Both the position numbers and the translations under genes were made by a program. Of a DNA stretch of 64,000 nucleotides, positions 42,456 to 51,522 are shown piece by piece. Positions within the stretch are counted from its first letter, which is position 1; each line of letters opens with the position of its first letter. The DNA comes from Flammeovirgaceae bacterium (lineage in GTDB: Bacteria; Bacteroidota; Bacteroidia; Cytophagales; Cyclobacteriaceae): contig JAIYCV010000026.1 of assembly GCA_027487845.1 (NCBI GenBank), positions 1 to 64,000 on the forward strand, given 5' to 3'. The notes under the pieces were generated by a model that was given only the letters and a program-made list of their open reading frames with translations, did no database searches and was not told where the DNA came from.

Positions 42456-44270
42456 TTAGTCTAAAAATTTCCCATCCAGCACATATTGCTCTATGTGCGG
42501 TCTCTTGGTTACACCTAATAGGTATTTTTCTATCATTAAACTCGCAATGGAAGCGGCCGCCCTTCCGCCTTGGCCAGCATCTTCCACATAAATGGAGAGT
42601 GCTATTTTTGGATTTTCGCGCGGGGCAAAAGCAATAAAAACAGAATGCGCTGGGAGCGGGTCATTTTGAACGGTACCCGTCTTACCGCAAACAACAATAT
42701 TGTCTAACTTGGCTCTATATTGAGCGGTGCCTGCCTCTACAACTTGTTGCATCGCATCAACGGCAACTCTAAAATAGGCGGAATCAATAGTAGTATAGTG
42801 CCTAACCTGGTACTGTGGTAGCGGTTTACCAGTATTTCCGATTGCTTTCACCAAATGGGGTACATAGTAATAACCTCGATTGGCAATTGTAGCCGCAAAG
42901 TTTGCCATCTGAATGGGAACAACTAAGTTTTCTCCTTCGCCAATGGCAATTGAGTAAATGTTTGAAAACTTCCATGATTTACTTCTATAAGCCCTATCAT
43001 AAAACTCGGGAGATGGAATTAATCCATCCTTCTCATTTGGTAAGTCTATGCCAAGCCTGCGTCCAAAACCAAAGCTCATGATGTGTTTGTCCCACTCAGC
43101 CAAGCCTATTCTGGTATCTTCAAATGGTGAAGTTGAAATGCCTTTGTTTAGCATGCGTCTTAGTACGCCATGAAAATAAGGATTACAAGAGTTTGCTATT
43201 GCCCCTCTGAGATCTTGATTATCATGCCCTGGATGGCAACCGATTATTGATTTGTTGCATGGCATTCTTGTTTCTGGAGTAATGACCCCTTCTTGCAACG
43301 CGGTCATAGCCTGGGCAATTTTAAAAATTGATCCCGGCCGATATTGCGCCATGAGTGGGCGATTGAACAATGGCTTATTGGTGTCACTACTGATAAGAGC
43401 AAAATTATTGCTGTACTTTTTCCCAGTTAACAAAGCAGGATCATAGGTAGGTCCTGATACCAGCGTTAGTATTTCTCCCGTGGAAGGCTCAATGGCTACA
43501 ATGCTTCCTGACTTGCCCTGCATTAACTTTTCAGCGTAGCTCTGCAATTCCAAGTCAATTCCTGTTATCAAATTTTGACCTGGCACTGAAAGGGTATCAA
43601 AAGCACCATTATTAAAAGACCCTTTTTCTATCCCCTTTACATTTCGCAACTTAAATTTAACGCCACGCTTTCCTCTTAGCTGTTCTTCGTAAAACGACTC
43701 AATGCCACTTTGCCCCACGTAATCGCCCTGGCGATAAATTCTTGCGCCATCCTTTTCAAGACTATTTTTACTGATTTCGCTAACATAACCCAACGCATTG
43801 GCAAGCGATGGCGTGGAGTAAGCTCGTGAAGTTCTGGCTTGGATATAAAGACCTCTAAATTCGTCCAAATTATCTTGAATCTTTGCGAAATCATCGGTTG
43901 AAAGTTGATCGATGAAAATTGTCGGCTTAAAGGGGGAAAACTCTTTCTTTTGCTTTAGTGCAACAAATCTTTCTCGCAAAGTTTGTTGCGAAATCCCAAA
44001 AACGGAACAAAACTTGGCCGAATCGAATGTCTTTACTTCTTTAAGAACAATTTCCAAATCAAATTCGGGCGTATTATAAACGATCAGCTTGTTGTTTCTG
44101 TCATAAATAAGTCCTCGAAACGGATATTCTGGCTGGCGCAAAATGCTATTGCTATTAGCCAACTCCGCATATTTCTTATCTACTACTTGGATAAAAAATA
44201 ACTTGGCCAGAAAAATAACGGCAACAAAAACGATTATGATTTGTAAGACTTCCCGTCTGCCCTCGTTCAT
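42456..44270 (-). CDS. mrdA: penicillin-binding protein 2 (elongasome transpeptidase)
   Basis: A 604-residue class B PBP that cross-links peptidoglycan with RodA. An N-terminal membrane anchor (11-28) and dimerisation/pedestal domain precede the transpeptidase domain. Its active-site motifs are SIFK (S314 and K317 in RPGSIFKI), SCN (361-363) and KTG (530-532). It overlaps mreD by four bases, so translation is coupled. Confidence 0.96.
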   Translation of the reverse strand: MNEGRREVLQIIIVFVAVIFLAKLFFIQVVDKKYAELANSNSILRQPEYPFRGLIYDRNNKLIVYNTPEFDLEIVLKEVKTFDSAKFCSVFGISQQTLRERFVALKQKKEFSPFKPTIFIDQLSTDDFAKIQDNLDEFRGLYIQARTSRAYSTPSLANALGYVSEISKNSLEKDGARIYRQGDYVGQSGIESFYEEQLRGKRGVKFKLRNVKGIEKGSFNNGAFDTLSVPGQNLITGIDLELQSYAEKLMQGKSGSIVAIEPSTGEILTLVSGPTYDPALLTGKKYSNNFALISSDTNKPLFNRPLMAQYRPGSIFKIAQAMTALQEGVITPETRMPCNKSIIGCHPGHDNQDLRGAIANSCNPYFHGVLRRMLNKGISTSPFEDTRIGLAEWDKHIMSFGFGRRLGIDLPNEKDGLIPSPEFYDRAYRSKSWKFSNIYSIAIGEGENLVVPIQMANFAATIANRGYYYVPHLVKAIGNTGKPLPQYQVRHYTTIDSAYFRVAVDAMQQVVEAGTAQYRAKLDNIVVCGKTGTVQNDPLPAHSVFIAFAPRENPKIALSIYVEDAGQGGRAAASIASLMIEKYLLGVTKRPHIEQYVLDGKFLD

Positions 44271-44782
44271 ATTCGCGCTCGGCTACCCGACATAAATTGG
44301 ACAATTAAAATAGCAATCAGCGTAAATAAAGTACTAAGAATCACTTTAAAGAAAGTATGCAAAAAAATATTGAAGCTGGATGCCTCAACATAAAACAATA
44401 CAAAGTGATGCAAAAAAATAAGTGGAATAGAATAGACCAAAAACCATTGTATCCCATTATACCTCAGTGATGGGGCGGCTCCAACTTCGTAACCACTTTG
44501 TGGGGTGATAAGTGCGAGCCAAGGGTTTCTCAAATAAGCAATCAACACCATTGTGGATGCATGTAAACCAAGGCTATCATAAAAGGTATCAATAACAATT
44601 CCCATTAAAAAAGCCATTGCCATTAATAATAAAGGATTGGTATCTACCGGCAGTGATAAAAGAAACAGGACGTACAAAAAGCAAAACGCTAAATTAAAGA
44701 TCGCCAAATTCTTTAGAATCAATGCCTGCACTAGGGTATAAAAAACAAACGAAAACAGGTGAACTATTATCGACCGATTCAT
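44267..44782 (-). CDS. mreD: rod shape-determining protein MreD
   Basis: A 171-residue inner-membrane protein with about five hydrophobic segments. MreD is the small membrane partner of MreC. Identity rests mainly on size, topology and position between mreC and pbp2; sequence conservation is low. The pattern MGIVIDTFYDSLGLHA resembles MreD. It overlaps both neighbours by four bases. Confidence 0.85.
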   Translation of the reverse strand: MNRSIIVHLFSFVFYTLVQALILKNLAIFNLAFCFLYVLFLLSLPVDTNPLLLMAMAFLMGIVIDTFYDSLGLHASTMVLIAYLRNPWLALITPQSGYEVGAAPSLRYNGIQWFLVYSIPLIFLHHFVLFYVEASSFNIFLHTFFKVILSTLFTLIAILIVQFMSGSRARI

Positions 44783-45609
44783 TTTTTAATTGTTAGATTT
44801 TCAATTGAATCTTTTTCAACTTTTAGAACACTTTTTATCACATCTACATAACTGAGTTGAGCAAAATCTTGGGTCAACTTTACTCTTACATCATAGAAAA
44901 GGGCTTCTTTCTTTAAATCAAACTCAGTAACAACACCAACAAGGATTCCTTCTGGAAACACGGCATTGTAGCCTGAGGTTACAATTGTATCATTCAAACG
45001 TAATTTAACATGTCTTGGCACATACTTCAAATCGACAAACTGTGGATCTATACCGTCCCATTGGGTAGTGGAAAGATAGTTTGCAGATTTTATTAAACTG
45101 GAAACCTGTTCGTTGACATTAAGTACCGAAATTACAACAGAGAAATGCCTTGAAACCGTTTTCACTTTCCCCACTATGCCTTTTTCGCTGATTACCGCCA
45201 TGCCCGGGGCAACACCATCGTCTGAGCCTTTATTTATGGTGATGTAATTTTTTGAAAGGCTGACAGAATTGTTGACAACCTTGGCACTTGTGTAGGTAAA
45301 AGATTTTAGTTTAGTTGAATCAATTTTTGAAAGTCGGTTTTCAAGAAGAATTTTCTGTTGCTGCACTACTATCTCCCTCAATCTGGCATTCTCTGCTGCC
45401 AACCCATTGTTTAGATCACTTAGCCCAAAATACTCTTTCACATTGCTGGAGGTGGAAATGATATTAGCAGCCACTTCATTTGAAGTATTGAAGTATTTTG
45501 AACTTTGGTATTGATTATTTTGAATAACCAACCAAATGCAAATTACCTCAAAACCCAAAAATGTAAAGAATGACCTGTAAGTGTAAAAGAATTGAAAGAG
45601 ACGCCCCAT
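44779..45609 (-). CDS. mreC: rod shape-determining protein MreC
   Basis: A 276-residue protein anchored by one N-terminal helix (about 12-30). A coiled coil (about 55-95, with LAAENARLREIVVQQQKILLEN) precedes the beta-barrel domain with the MreC signature ITINKGSDDGVAPGMAVISEKGIVGKV. In the periplasm it links MreB with PBP2. It starts four bases after mreB. Confidence 0.95.
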   Translation of the reverse strand: MGRLFQFFYTYRSFFTFLGFEVICIWLVIQNNQYQSSKYFNTSNEVAANIISTSSNVKEYFGLSDLNNGLAAENARLREIVVQQQKILLENRLSKIDSTKLKSFTYTSAKVVNNSVSLSKNYITINKGSDDGVAPGMAVISEKGIVGKVKTVSRHFSVVISVLNVNEQVSSLIKSANYLSTTQWDGIDPQFVDLKYVPRHVKLRLNDTIVTSGYNAVFPEGILVGVVTEFDLKKEALFYDVRVKLTQDFAQLSYVDVIKSVLKVEKDSIENLTIKK

Positions 45610-45613
45610 AGCA

Positions 45614-46639
45614 TCAGGTCATGAGTACAGCCTTGAAATGGTTTAGATTCTTCAAAGCCGCTCCTGTTCCTCTAACAACGGCTCGCAACGGATCCTCTGC
45701 TACGTGGATTGGCAGTTTAGTTTTTAATGCAAGTCGCTTGTCTAAACCGCGCAACAAAGCACCCCCACCAGTAAGATAAATACCTCTTTCATAAATATCG
45801 GCAGAAAGTTCTGGAGGCGAAATCTCTAACGCCTTCAGCACTGCTTCTTCTAGTTTAGAGATGGATTTATCCAACGCAAAGGCTACTTCCGAGTAGGATA
45901 TTTTTATTATTTTCGGAATACCGGTCATTAAATCCCTACCGCGTATCTCGTAGTCATCTGGCCCATCTTCCAATTCCGTGAGTGCAGAGCCAACTTCTAT
46001 TTTAACTCTCTCAGCAGAGCGTTCACCGATCAACAGGTTATGTTGCCTGCGCATGTAATCCAAGATGTCTCTGTTAAAAGTATCGCCTGCTATACGAATA
46101 GACTGGTCACACACGATCCCCGAAAGGGCTATTACAGCGATATCCGTAGTACCTCCGCCAATATCAACCACCATATTACCAATCGGCTGCTCAATATCTA
46201 TTCCCGATCCGATGGCGGCTGCTATGGGCTCGTAAATCATGTACACTTCTTTGGCATTGGCGTGTTCTGCGGAGTCGCGCACAGCTCTCTTTTCAACTTC
46301 CGTTATGCCAGAAGGAATACAAATTACCATCCGTAAAGAAGGTGGAAACAAACGCCTGCCAGTATCTACCAATTTGATCATTCCGCGAAGCATCATTTCC
46401 GCAGCATGGAAGTCAGCTATAACACCTTCCTTTAAAGGACGAATTGTTTTGATTTCATCATGCGTCTTTTCGTGCATTTGCATGGCTTGTTTACCAATGG
46501 CAATCACTCGATTTGATTTTTTATCAATGGCAATAATGGATGGCTCGTCCACTACAATTTTATCGTTATGGATGATAAGTGTGTTGGCTGTTCCTAAGTC
46601 AATGGCAATATCGGTAGTGAAGAGATCAAAAAATTTCAT
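45614..46639 (-). CDS. mreB: actin-like rod shape protein MreB
   Basis: A 341-residue actin-fold ATPase. Phosphate 1 is AIDLGTANTLI (12-22), phosphate 2 VDIGGGTTDIAVIA (about 164-177) and the adenosine motif TGGGALLRGLD (about 290-300). It lines the inner membrane and directs the elongasome. It heads the complete mreBCD-pbp2-rodA operon. Its 173-base upstream region contains a TTCAAA-rich tandem repeat and no clear promoter. ATG at 46639. Confidence 0.97.
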   Translation of the reverse strand: MKFFDLFTTDIAIDLGTANTLIIHNDKIVVDEPSIIAIDKKSNRVIAIGKQAMQMHEKTHDEIKTIRPLKEGVIADFHAAEMMLRGMIKLVDTGRRLFPPSLRMVICIPSGITEVEKRAVRDSAEHANAKEVYMIYEPIAAAIGSGIDIEQPIGNMVVDIGGGTTDIAVIALSGIVCDQSIRIAGDTFNRDILDYMRRQHNLLIGERSAERVKIEVGSALTELEDGPDDYEIRGRDLMTGIPKIIKISYSEVAFALDKSISKLEEAVLKALEISPPELSADIYERGIYLTGGGALLRGLDKRLALKTKLPIHVAEDPLRAVVRGTGAALKNLNHFKAVLMT

Positions 46640-46711
46640 CCTAAAGTGGGCTTATGCTGATTACGAAATACGCACGAAATTACGGAATCTATTTTAGATT
46701 TCAGATTTCAA

Positions 46712-46769
46712 ATTCAAGGTTCAAAATTCAAAGTTCAAAAATTAAGGTTTCAGCTTCAAGATTCAAGGC
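46712..46769. repeat. TTCAA-rich tandem repeat upstream of mreB
   Basis: ATTCAAGGTTCAAA (46712-46725) is followed by ATTCAAAGTTCAAA (46726-46739), two 14-base units with one change. Further degenerate units follow up to 46769. It fills much of the gap between purH and mreB. Confidence 0.7.
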
Positions 46770-46812
46770 GCAACATATCGAATCTCATATCTCTGTTCGT
46801 GCGGCACCTGTC

Positions 46813-48339
46813 TCAATGTTTGAAATGCCTAAACCCTGTAAGTACCATGGTCATGTTATGTTGATCACAATAATCTATAGAGTCTTTGTCTTTTATCGAT
46901 CCGCCCGGTTGTATTACCGCTTCAATACCCGCCTGGTTGGCGATTTCAACACAGTCTGGAAACGGAAAGAACGCATCGGATGCCATGACAGAACCCTTCA
47001 AATCAAAGCCAAAAGAGGCTGCTTTTTCAATGGCTTGCCTAAGCGAATCCACCCGCGAAGTTTGACCCACGCCACTTGCAAGCAACTGACCATCAACAGC
47101 CAATACGATTGTATTTGATTTGGTATGCTTTGCTATTTTACTTGCAAATAGCAGCGCCTTGATTTGAGACTGAGTTGGCTCACGTTTAGTAACCGTATTT
47201 AGATCTTCAACTGAATCTGTTTTAAAATCTGCATCTTGTTCAATCACTCCATTTAACAGGTTTTTATATTGTTTACCCGTTTTTAGCCGAAGTTTTTGAC
47301 GCAGCAACATTCTGTTTTTCTTCGTCTTAAGGAGGTCTAATGCATCTTGGCCATAATCGGGCGCGATCAAGATCTCGAAGAACAACTTGTTTATCTCTTC
47401 AGCGGCTTCTTTATCTATCGGTTGATTGGTAATCAATACTCCACCAAAGGCAGATGTAGTGTCTGCCGCAAAGGCTTTAATATAAGCCTCCTTTACAGTG
47501 GATGCCGTTGCCACGCCACATGCGTTTGTGTGTTTGATAATGACAAATGCAGTTTCGTTTTCAAACTCCGCCACTAGGTTAATGGCTGCATCTACATCCA
47601 CTAAGTTGTTGTACGAAAGTTCTTTTCCGTTCAATTGATCAAAGTAAGCATCCAGATCGCCATAGAAAACTCCTTTCTGATGCGGATTCTCGCCATAGCG
47701 AAGCACACGGCCTTTGGTTTCGCTTACTTTCAAGCTGGTAAGCTGTTGCTCTTGGTTGAAATAATTGAAAATCGCTGTGTCGTAATGAGAGGTTACGTTG
47801 AACGCCCTAGCAGCGAAGGTTTTTCGTTCGGCCAATGTGGAAGCTCCTTTGTTGGTATGTAGAAGGTGCAATAAATCAGCATATTGATCGCGCGAAGAAA
47901 CGATCAACACATCGTTAAAATTTTTGGCTGCCGCCCGGATTAACGAAATTCCTCCTATATCAATCTTCTCTATAATATCGTCTTCGCTGCCACCTTTTGC
48001 CACGGTTTCTTCAAAGGGATACAAATCAACAATCACTAAGTCGAGCGGACCAATGTTGTATTGTTGGGCTTCGCCATTGTCTTGTCCATGATCCCTTCTA
48101 AACAAAATGCCTCCAAACACCGCTGGGTGAAGGGTTTTTACGCGTCCTCCAAAAATAGACGGATAGCCCGTGAGCTTTTCTACTGGGGTTACTTCATAAC
48201 CAAGTTTTTCGATAAAATCTTGTGTCCCTCCCGTTGATACAAATTCAACGCCTACAGAAGCGAGCGCATGAACGATGGGTTCGAGGTTGTCTTTATAGAA
48301 AACAGAAACAAGTGCACGGGTTATTTTTTTGGATGCCAT
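46813..48339 (-). CDS. purH: bifunctional AICAR formyltransferase / IMP cyclohydrolase
   Basis: A 508-residue purine enzyme that catalyses the last two steps to IMP. The N-terminal MGS/IMP cyclohydrolase domain (about 1-150) has VSTGGTQDFIEKLG and GRVKTLHPAVFGGIL. The C-terminal AICARFT domain (about 190-508) has VIIKHTNACGVA and SDAFFPFPDCVEIA, and ends in MVLTGFRHFKH. Length and start are normal. It is the last of several minus-strand genes before the mre operon. Confidence 0.96.
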   Translation of the reverse strand: MASKKITRALVSVFYKDNLEPIVHALASVGVEFVSTGGTQDFIEKLGYEVTPVEKLTGYPSIFGGRVKTLHPAVFGGILFRRDHGQDNGEAQQYNIGPLDLVIVDLYPFEETVAKGGSEDDIIEKIDIGGISLIRAAAKNFNDVLIVSSRDQYADLLHLLHTNKGASTLAERKTFAARAFNVTSHYDTAIFNYFNQEQQLTSLKVSETKGRVLRYGENPHQKGVFYGDLDAYFDQLNGKELSYNNLVDVDAAINLVAEFENETAFVIIKHTNACGVATASTVKEAYIKAFAADTTSAFGGVLITNQPIDKEAAEEINKLFFEILIAPDYGQDALDLLKTKKNRMLLRQKLRLKTGKQYKNLLNGVIEQDADFKTDSVEDLNTVTKREPTQSQIKALLFASKIAKHTKSNTIVLAVDGQLLASGVGQTSRVDSLRQAIEKAASFGFDLKGSVMASDAFFPFPDCVEIANQAGIEAVIQPGGSIKDKDSIDYCDQHNMTMVLTGFRHFKH

Positions 48340-48404
48340 AACGATTTAAGTGAACCGCAAAAGTATTAAAAAAGGAGATTGAAGGATTGATAAAATAATC
48401 TAGA

Positions 48405-49226
48405 TCAATAATCCTGCTCTGGCACCGATTCAAATTCGATTGAAAAATCATCTCCGTCAAGGTAAACAGGAAAACGGTCGCGGAACGATTGCAAGGAATT
48501 TGCGCTTAATGTAGTAGTGCGTATCGCTTCCATTTCTGCCACTGAAAAAATGGTATCGCCTTTGGGACCTATAATAGAAGATTGTCCATTATATTCAATT
48601 TCATTGCCATCAATACCCACTCGGTTGACACCTACCACATAACTGATATTCTCTATCGCTCTGGCACGCAATAAAGTTTCCCAAACGTTGGTGCGCACCA
48701 TGGGCCAATTGGCAACGTAAACAAGTAAATCGTAGGAGGTTTTCTTTAAAGCGGCATTCCATCGGTTACGGCTCCAAACTGGAAAGCGAAGGTCGTAGCA
48801 AATCAACGGGCAAATTCTCCATCCTTTCCAGTGGCCAATAAGCAAACTTTCGCCTGGCGTGTAGGTGTGGTTTTCTTCTGCCATCCTAAAAAGATGGCGT
48901 TTATCATAGGTTTTAAAGTTTCCATCGGGTTCCATCCACAAAAGGCGGTTGTAGAACCTATCGTGCACGTTGGCAATAAAGCTACCTAAAATCAATGCCC
49001 CCGTTTGGTCGGCCATTTGCTTCATCCACTTAAAGGTGCGCATGTTCATCATTTCGGCATGTTTGCTTGCTTTCATGGTAAAGCCCGTGGTAAACATTTC
49101 TGGAAGCACAATTACATCGGTGGGTTGCCCGATCTGCCATATTTTCTCCTCAAACATGGCCAAATTGGCTCCAATGTCCTCCCAATGTATATCCGCCTGA
49201 ATGATGGTGATTTTTAGATCTTGCAT
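48405..49226 (-). CDS. omega-amidase-like carbon-nitrogen hydrolase
   Basis: A 273-residue nitrilase-superfamily enzyme. The triad is E43 (LPEMFTTGF), K109 (DKRHLF) and C143 (PLICYDLRFP). The PEMFTTGF and YDLRFPVWSRN motifs resemble omega-amidase/YafV, which hydrolyses alpha-ketoglutaramate and 2-oxosuccinamate. An adjacent methionine-type aminotransferase gene supports the glutamine transaminase K plus omega-amidase pathway: amino-group transfer from glutamine or asparagine to a keto acid, followed by amide hydrolysis. Confidence 0.88.
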   Translation of the reverse strand: MQDLKITIIQADIHWEDIGANLAMFEEKIWQIGQPTDVIVLPEMFTTGFTMKASKHAEMMNMRTFKWMKQMADQTGALILGSFIANVHDRFYNRLLWMEPDGNFKTYDKRHLFRMAEENHTYTPGESLLIGHWKGWRICPLICYDLRFPVWSRNRWNAALKKTSYDLLVYVANWPMVRTNVWETLLRARAIENISYVVGVNRVGIDGNEIEYNGQSSIIGPKGDTIFSVAEMEAIRTTTLSANSLQSFRDRFPVYLDGDDFSIEFESVPEQDY

Positions 49227-49300
49227 GACTTTACAAAGAAAAACAATGAAACACTAAAAAGCACTACCGAGTTAAAAAGAAAGTGAGAAAGGATAATTTA

Positions 49301-50455
49301 TCAAACCCGCTTCAAAATCTGCGCGGCCTTAAAAAGAGTCATTTCACTTTTGGCAAAGCAAAAGCGCAGCAATTGGTTATCGGTTTTATCGTTGTAAAAA
49401 ACAGACACAGGTATAGAGGCTAATTTAAACTCTTTTGTTAGCCATTCGGCCATTTCATAGTCAGGCTTTTTAGAAATGGATTTATAAGAAAGCAATTGAA
49501 AATAACTTCCATAACACGGCAACGGCTCAAACGAGCTTCCTTTTATGTTTTCCAAAAAGAAATCACGCTTCTGTTGGTAAAAACTCCCCAAATGAGAATA
49601 ATTTTCTTTGTCGAGCATAAACTCGGCCAACGCCAACTGAACAGGTGTGTTTACACTAAACGTTATAAACTGGTGCGCCTTGCGAATTTCCTTTGATAAA
49701 AACTCAGGCGCAACTGCGTATCCTACTTTCCAGCCAGTGGCATGAAAGGTTTTGCCAAACGAAAAAACAGCTACACTTTGCGCGGCAAGTTTTGGATATT
49801 TTAAAACAGAGTGATGGACTTTGCCATCAAAAATAATACGTTCGTATACCTCGTCACTCAACACAATTATTCCGTGTTGCAGCGCAATGGTTTCAAGCAT
49901 TTTTAAATCAGCATCGCCTAGCACTGCTCCGCACGGATTGTGAGGCGTGTTAACCATTATCAGTTTGGTCTTATCAGTAATTTTGGTTTTTACAAAATCC
50001 CAATCAATGGAAAATGTGGGGGGCAGCAAATTGATGTGCACTGGCACACCTCCGTTTAGCCGAACTGCTGGCGCGTACGAATCGTAGGCTGGATCAAAAA
50101 TAATAACTTCGTCACCTGCCTCCACCAATGCAGCAATAACCGAAAACAGGGCTTCCGTTCCACCAGCAGTAATTGTAATATCCGTTTCGGGATTGGTTGG
50201 GTGCTGGTACGTGGTTTGAATTACTTCGGATATTACGTTTCTCAAACTGGCAACACCGGGCATAGGAGCATACTGATTGTTGCCCGCTTCCATGTGGTGG
50301 TTTATGAGTTGAATCAGCTTGTGAGAGACTTTAAAATCGGGGAAGCCCTGCGAGAGGTTGATGGCATCATGCTCTTGCGCCATTTTTGACATTACCGCAA
50401 AGATGGAAGTGCCTACTTCGGGCAACCGTGATTTCAATGAACCTGAAAAAGCCAT
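49301..50455 (-). CDS. methionine-type (KMTB) aminotransferase, class I
   Basis: A 384-residue PLP enzyme. The Schiff-base lysine is K235 in FSFGKTFHATGWKVGY, and the N-terminal INLSQGFPDF and DEVYERIIFD motifs match the YbdL/kynurenine aminotransferase group. These enzymes transaminate methionine or KMTB, often with glutamine as donor. The downstream omega-amidase gene fits methionine salvage. It starts six bases after def on the same strand. Confidence 0.9.
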   Translation of the reverse strand: MAFSGSLKSRLPEVGTSIFAVMSKMAQEHDAINLSQGFPDFKVSHKLIQLINHHMEAGNNQYAPMPGVASLRNVISEVIQTTYQHPTNPETDITITAGGTEALFSVIAALVEAGDEVIIFDPAYDSYAPAVRLNGGVPVHINLLPPTFSIDWDFVKTKITDKTKLIMVNTPHNPCGAVLGDADLKMLETIALQHGIIVLSDEVYERIIFDGKVHHSVLKYPKLAAQSVAVFSFGKTFHATGWKVGYAVAPEFLSKEIRKAHQFITFSVNTPVQLALAEFMLDKENYSHLGSFYQQKRDFFLENIKGSSFEPLPCYGSYFQLLSYKSISKKPDYEMAEWLTKEFKLASIPVSVFYNDKTDNQLLRFCFAKSEMTLFKAAQILKRV

Positions 50456-50461
50456 CCTAAA

Positions 50462-51013
50462 TTATTTTTTAGCTGCAATAATCCGATATTCAGTGTCCAC
50501 TTCACCTTTGCTAATATCGTTTAACTTCCCTTTTAACATTCTCTTTTTTAGCGGGGCTAAATAATCTATAAAAAGTTTTCCTTCAATATGATCGTATTCA
50601 TGTTGAATGATACGCGCTTTCATGCCCTCGAATTCCTCGTCCTTTTTTATCCAATTCTCATCGAAATAGCTTATTCTTAATTTTTCTTTGCGCATTATTT
50701 CCTCGCGAATGTTTGGAATGCTTAAACATCCTTCTTCGAAAGGCCAAGGTTCACCCGATTCAGATAGTATTTGTGGATTTATAAAAGCTTTTTTGAAATT
50801 TTCCATGTCTGGCTCTTCATCCAAAGGCGACCCATCTACAATAAATAAACGGATTGATTTGCCAATTTGTGGAGCTGCGAGCCCAATGCCTTTAGCAGCA
50901 TACATAGTTTCAAACATATCTTTAATGACTGCCGATAAATCAGTGCCTTTTTCGATGTCCAACGCTTTCTTGCGTAACACCGCATCTCCATACATTACAA
51001 TGGGGTAAATCAT
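50462..51013 (-). CDS. def: peptide deformylase
   Basis: A 183-residue metallopeptidase that removes the formyl group from nascent proteins. Motif 1 is GIGLAAPQIG (42-51), motif 2 EGCLSIP (94-100, metal ligand C96) and motif 3 QHEYDH (137-142, H138, E139, H142). The insert between motifs is a little longer than in E. coli, as is common in Bacteroidota. ATG at 51013. Confidence 0.96.
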   Translation of the reverse strand: MIYPIVMYGDAVLRKKALDIEKGTDLSAVIKDMFETMYAAKGIGLAAPQIGKSIRLFIVDGSPLDEEPDMENFKKAFINPQILSESGEPWPFEEGCLSIPNIREEIMRKEKLRISYFDENWIKKDEEFEGMKARIIQHEYDHIEGKLFIDYLAPLKKRMLKGKLNDISKGEVDTEYRIIAAKK

Positions 51014-51101
51014 CCGTCTATGATTATGAATTTTTGAAGCGCAAAGTTAACTGTTGTTTCCAAACCACATACAAACAAAAGCAAGCTGGCAATGTTTCTC
51101 C

Positions 51102-51515
51102 CTACCTTTTACCTTCTAAGTAGTTTTGGAGAATAATAGTAGCGCTAATCTTATCCACATTCCCTTTCACGCGCCTATCTTTCTTTTTCATTCCTCCTTC
51201 AATCATGGCACGGTGTGCCAAAACGGTTGTAAAGCGTTCGTCTACTTCTATAATTGGCTTGGTTGGAAAAGCACTTCTAAATTTTTCTATGAACTGTCTC
51301 ACCTGAGGTGCAATTTGCGAATCTTGGTTGCTCATCTGTTTTGGCATACCAATCACCACTTCGTCTACCTGTTCTTTCAAAAAGTAGCTTTTCAAAAATG
51401 AGATAAGTTGAACAGTTTCCACGGTGTCGAGCGATGTGGCAATTATCTGGAGCGTATCTGTAACCGCCAAACCGGTTCGCTTCAGTCCAAAATCAATGGC
51501 TAAAATTCTGCCCAA
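51102..51515 (-). CDS. ruvX: YqgF/RuvX-type RNase H-like nuclease
   Basis: A 137-residue YqgF protein, an RNase H-fold putative Holliday-junction resolvase or rRNA-processing nuclease. Acid D7 lies in ILAIDFGLKRTGLAV, with VVIGMPKQM and DERFTTVLAHRAMIEGG downstream. I chose the TTG at 51515, seven bases after the upstream stop, because it precedes the conserved N-terminus. A longer frame would overlap the upstream gene by over 100 bases. It lies between def and the RIC-like gene. Confidence 0.9.
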   Translation of the reverse strand: MGRILAIDFGLKRTGLAVTDTLQIIATSLDTVETVQLISFLKSYFLKEQVDEVVIGMPKQMSNQDSQIAPQVRQFIEKFRSAFPTKPIIEVDERFTTVLAHRAMIEGGMKKKDRRVKGNVDKISATIILQNYLEGKR

Positions 51516-51522
51516 AATGGTG

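Noticed and set aside
46654..47118. 154-codon plus-strand frame over the purH 3' end
   Set aside because: Half is opposite purH and half is translated low-complexity repeat; no homology-like pattern.
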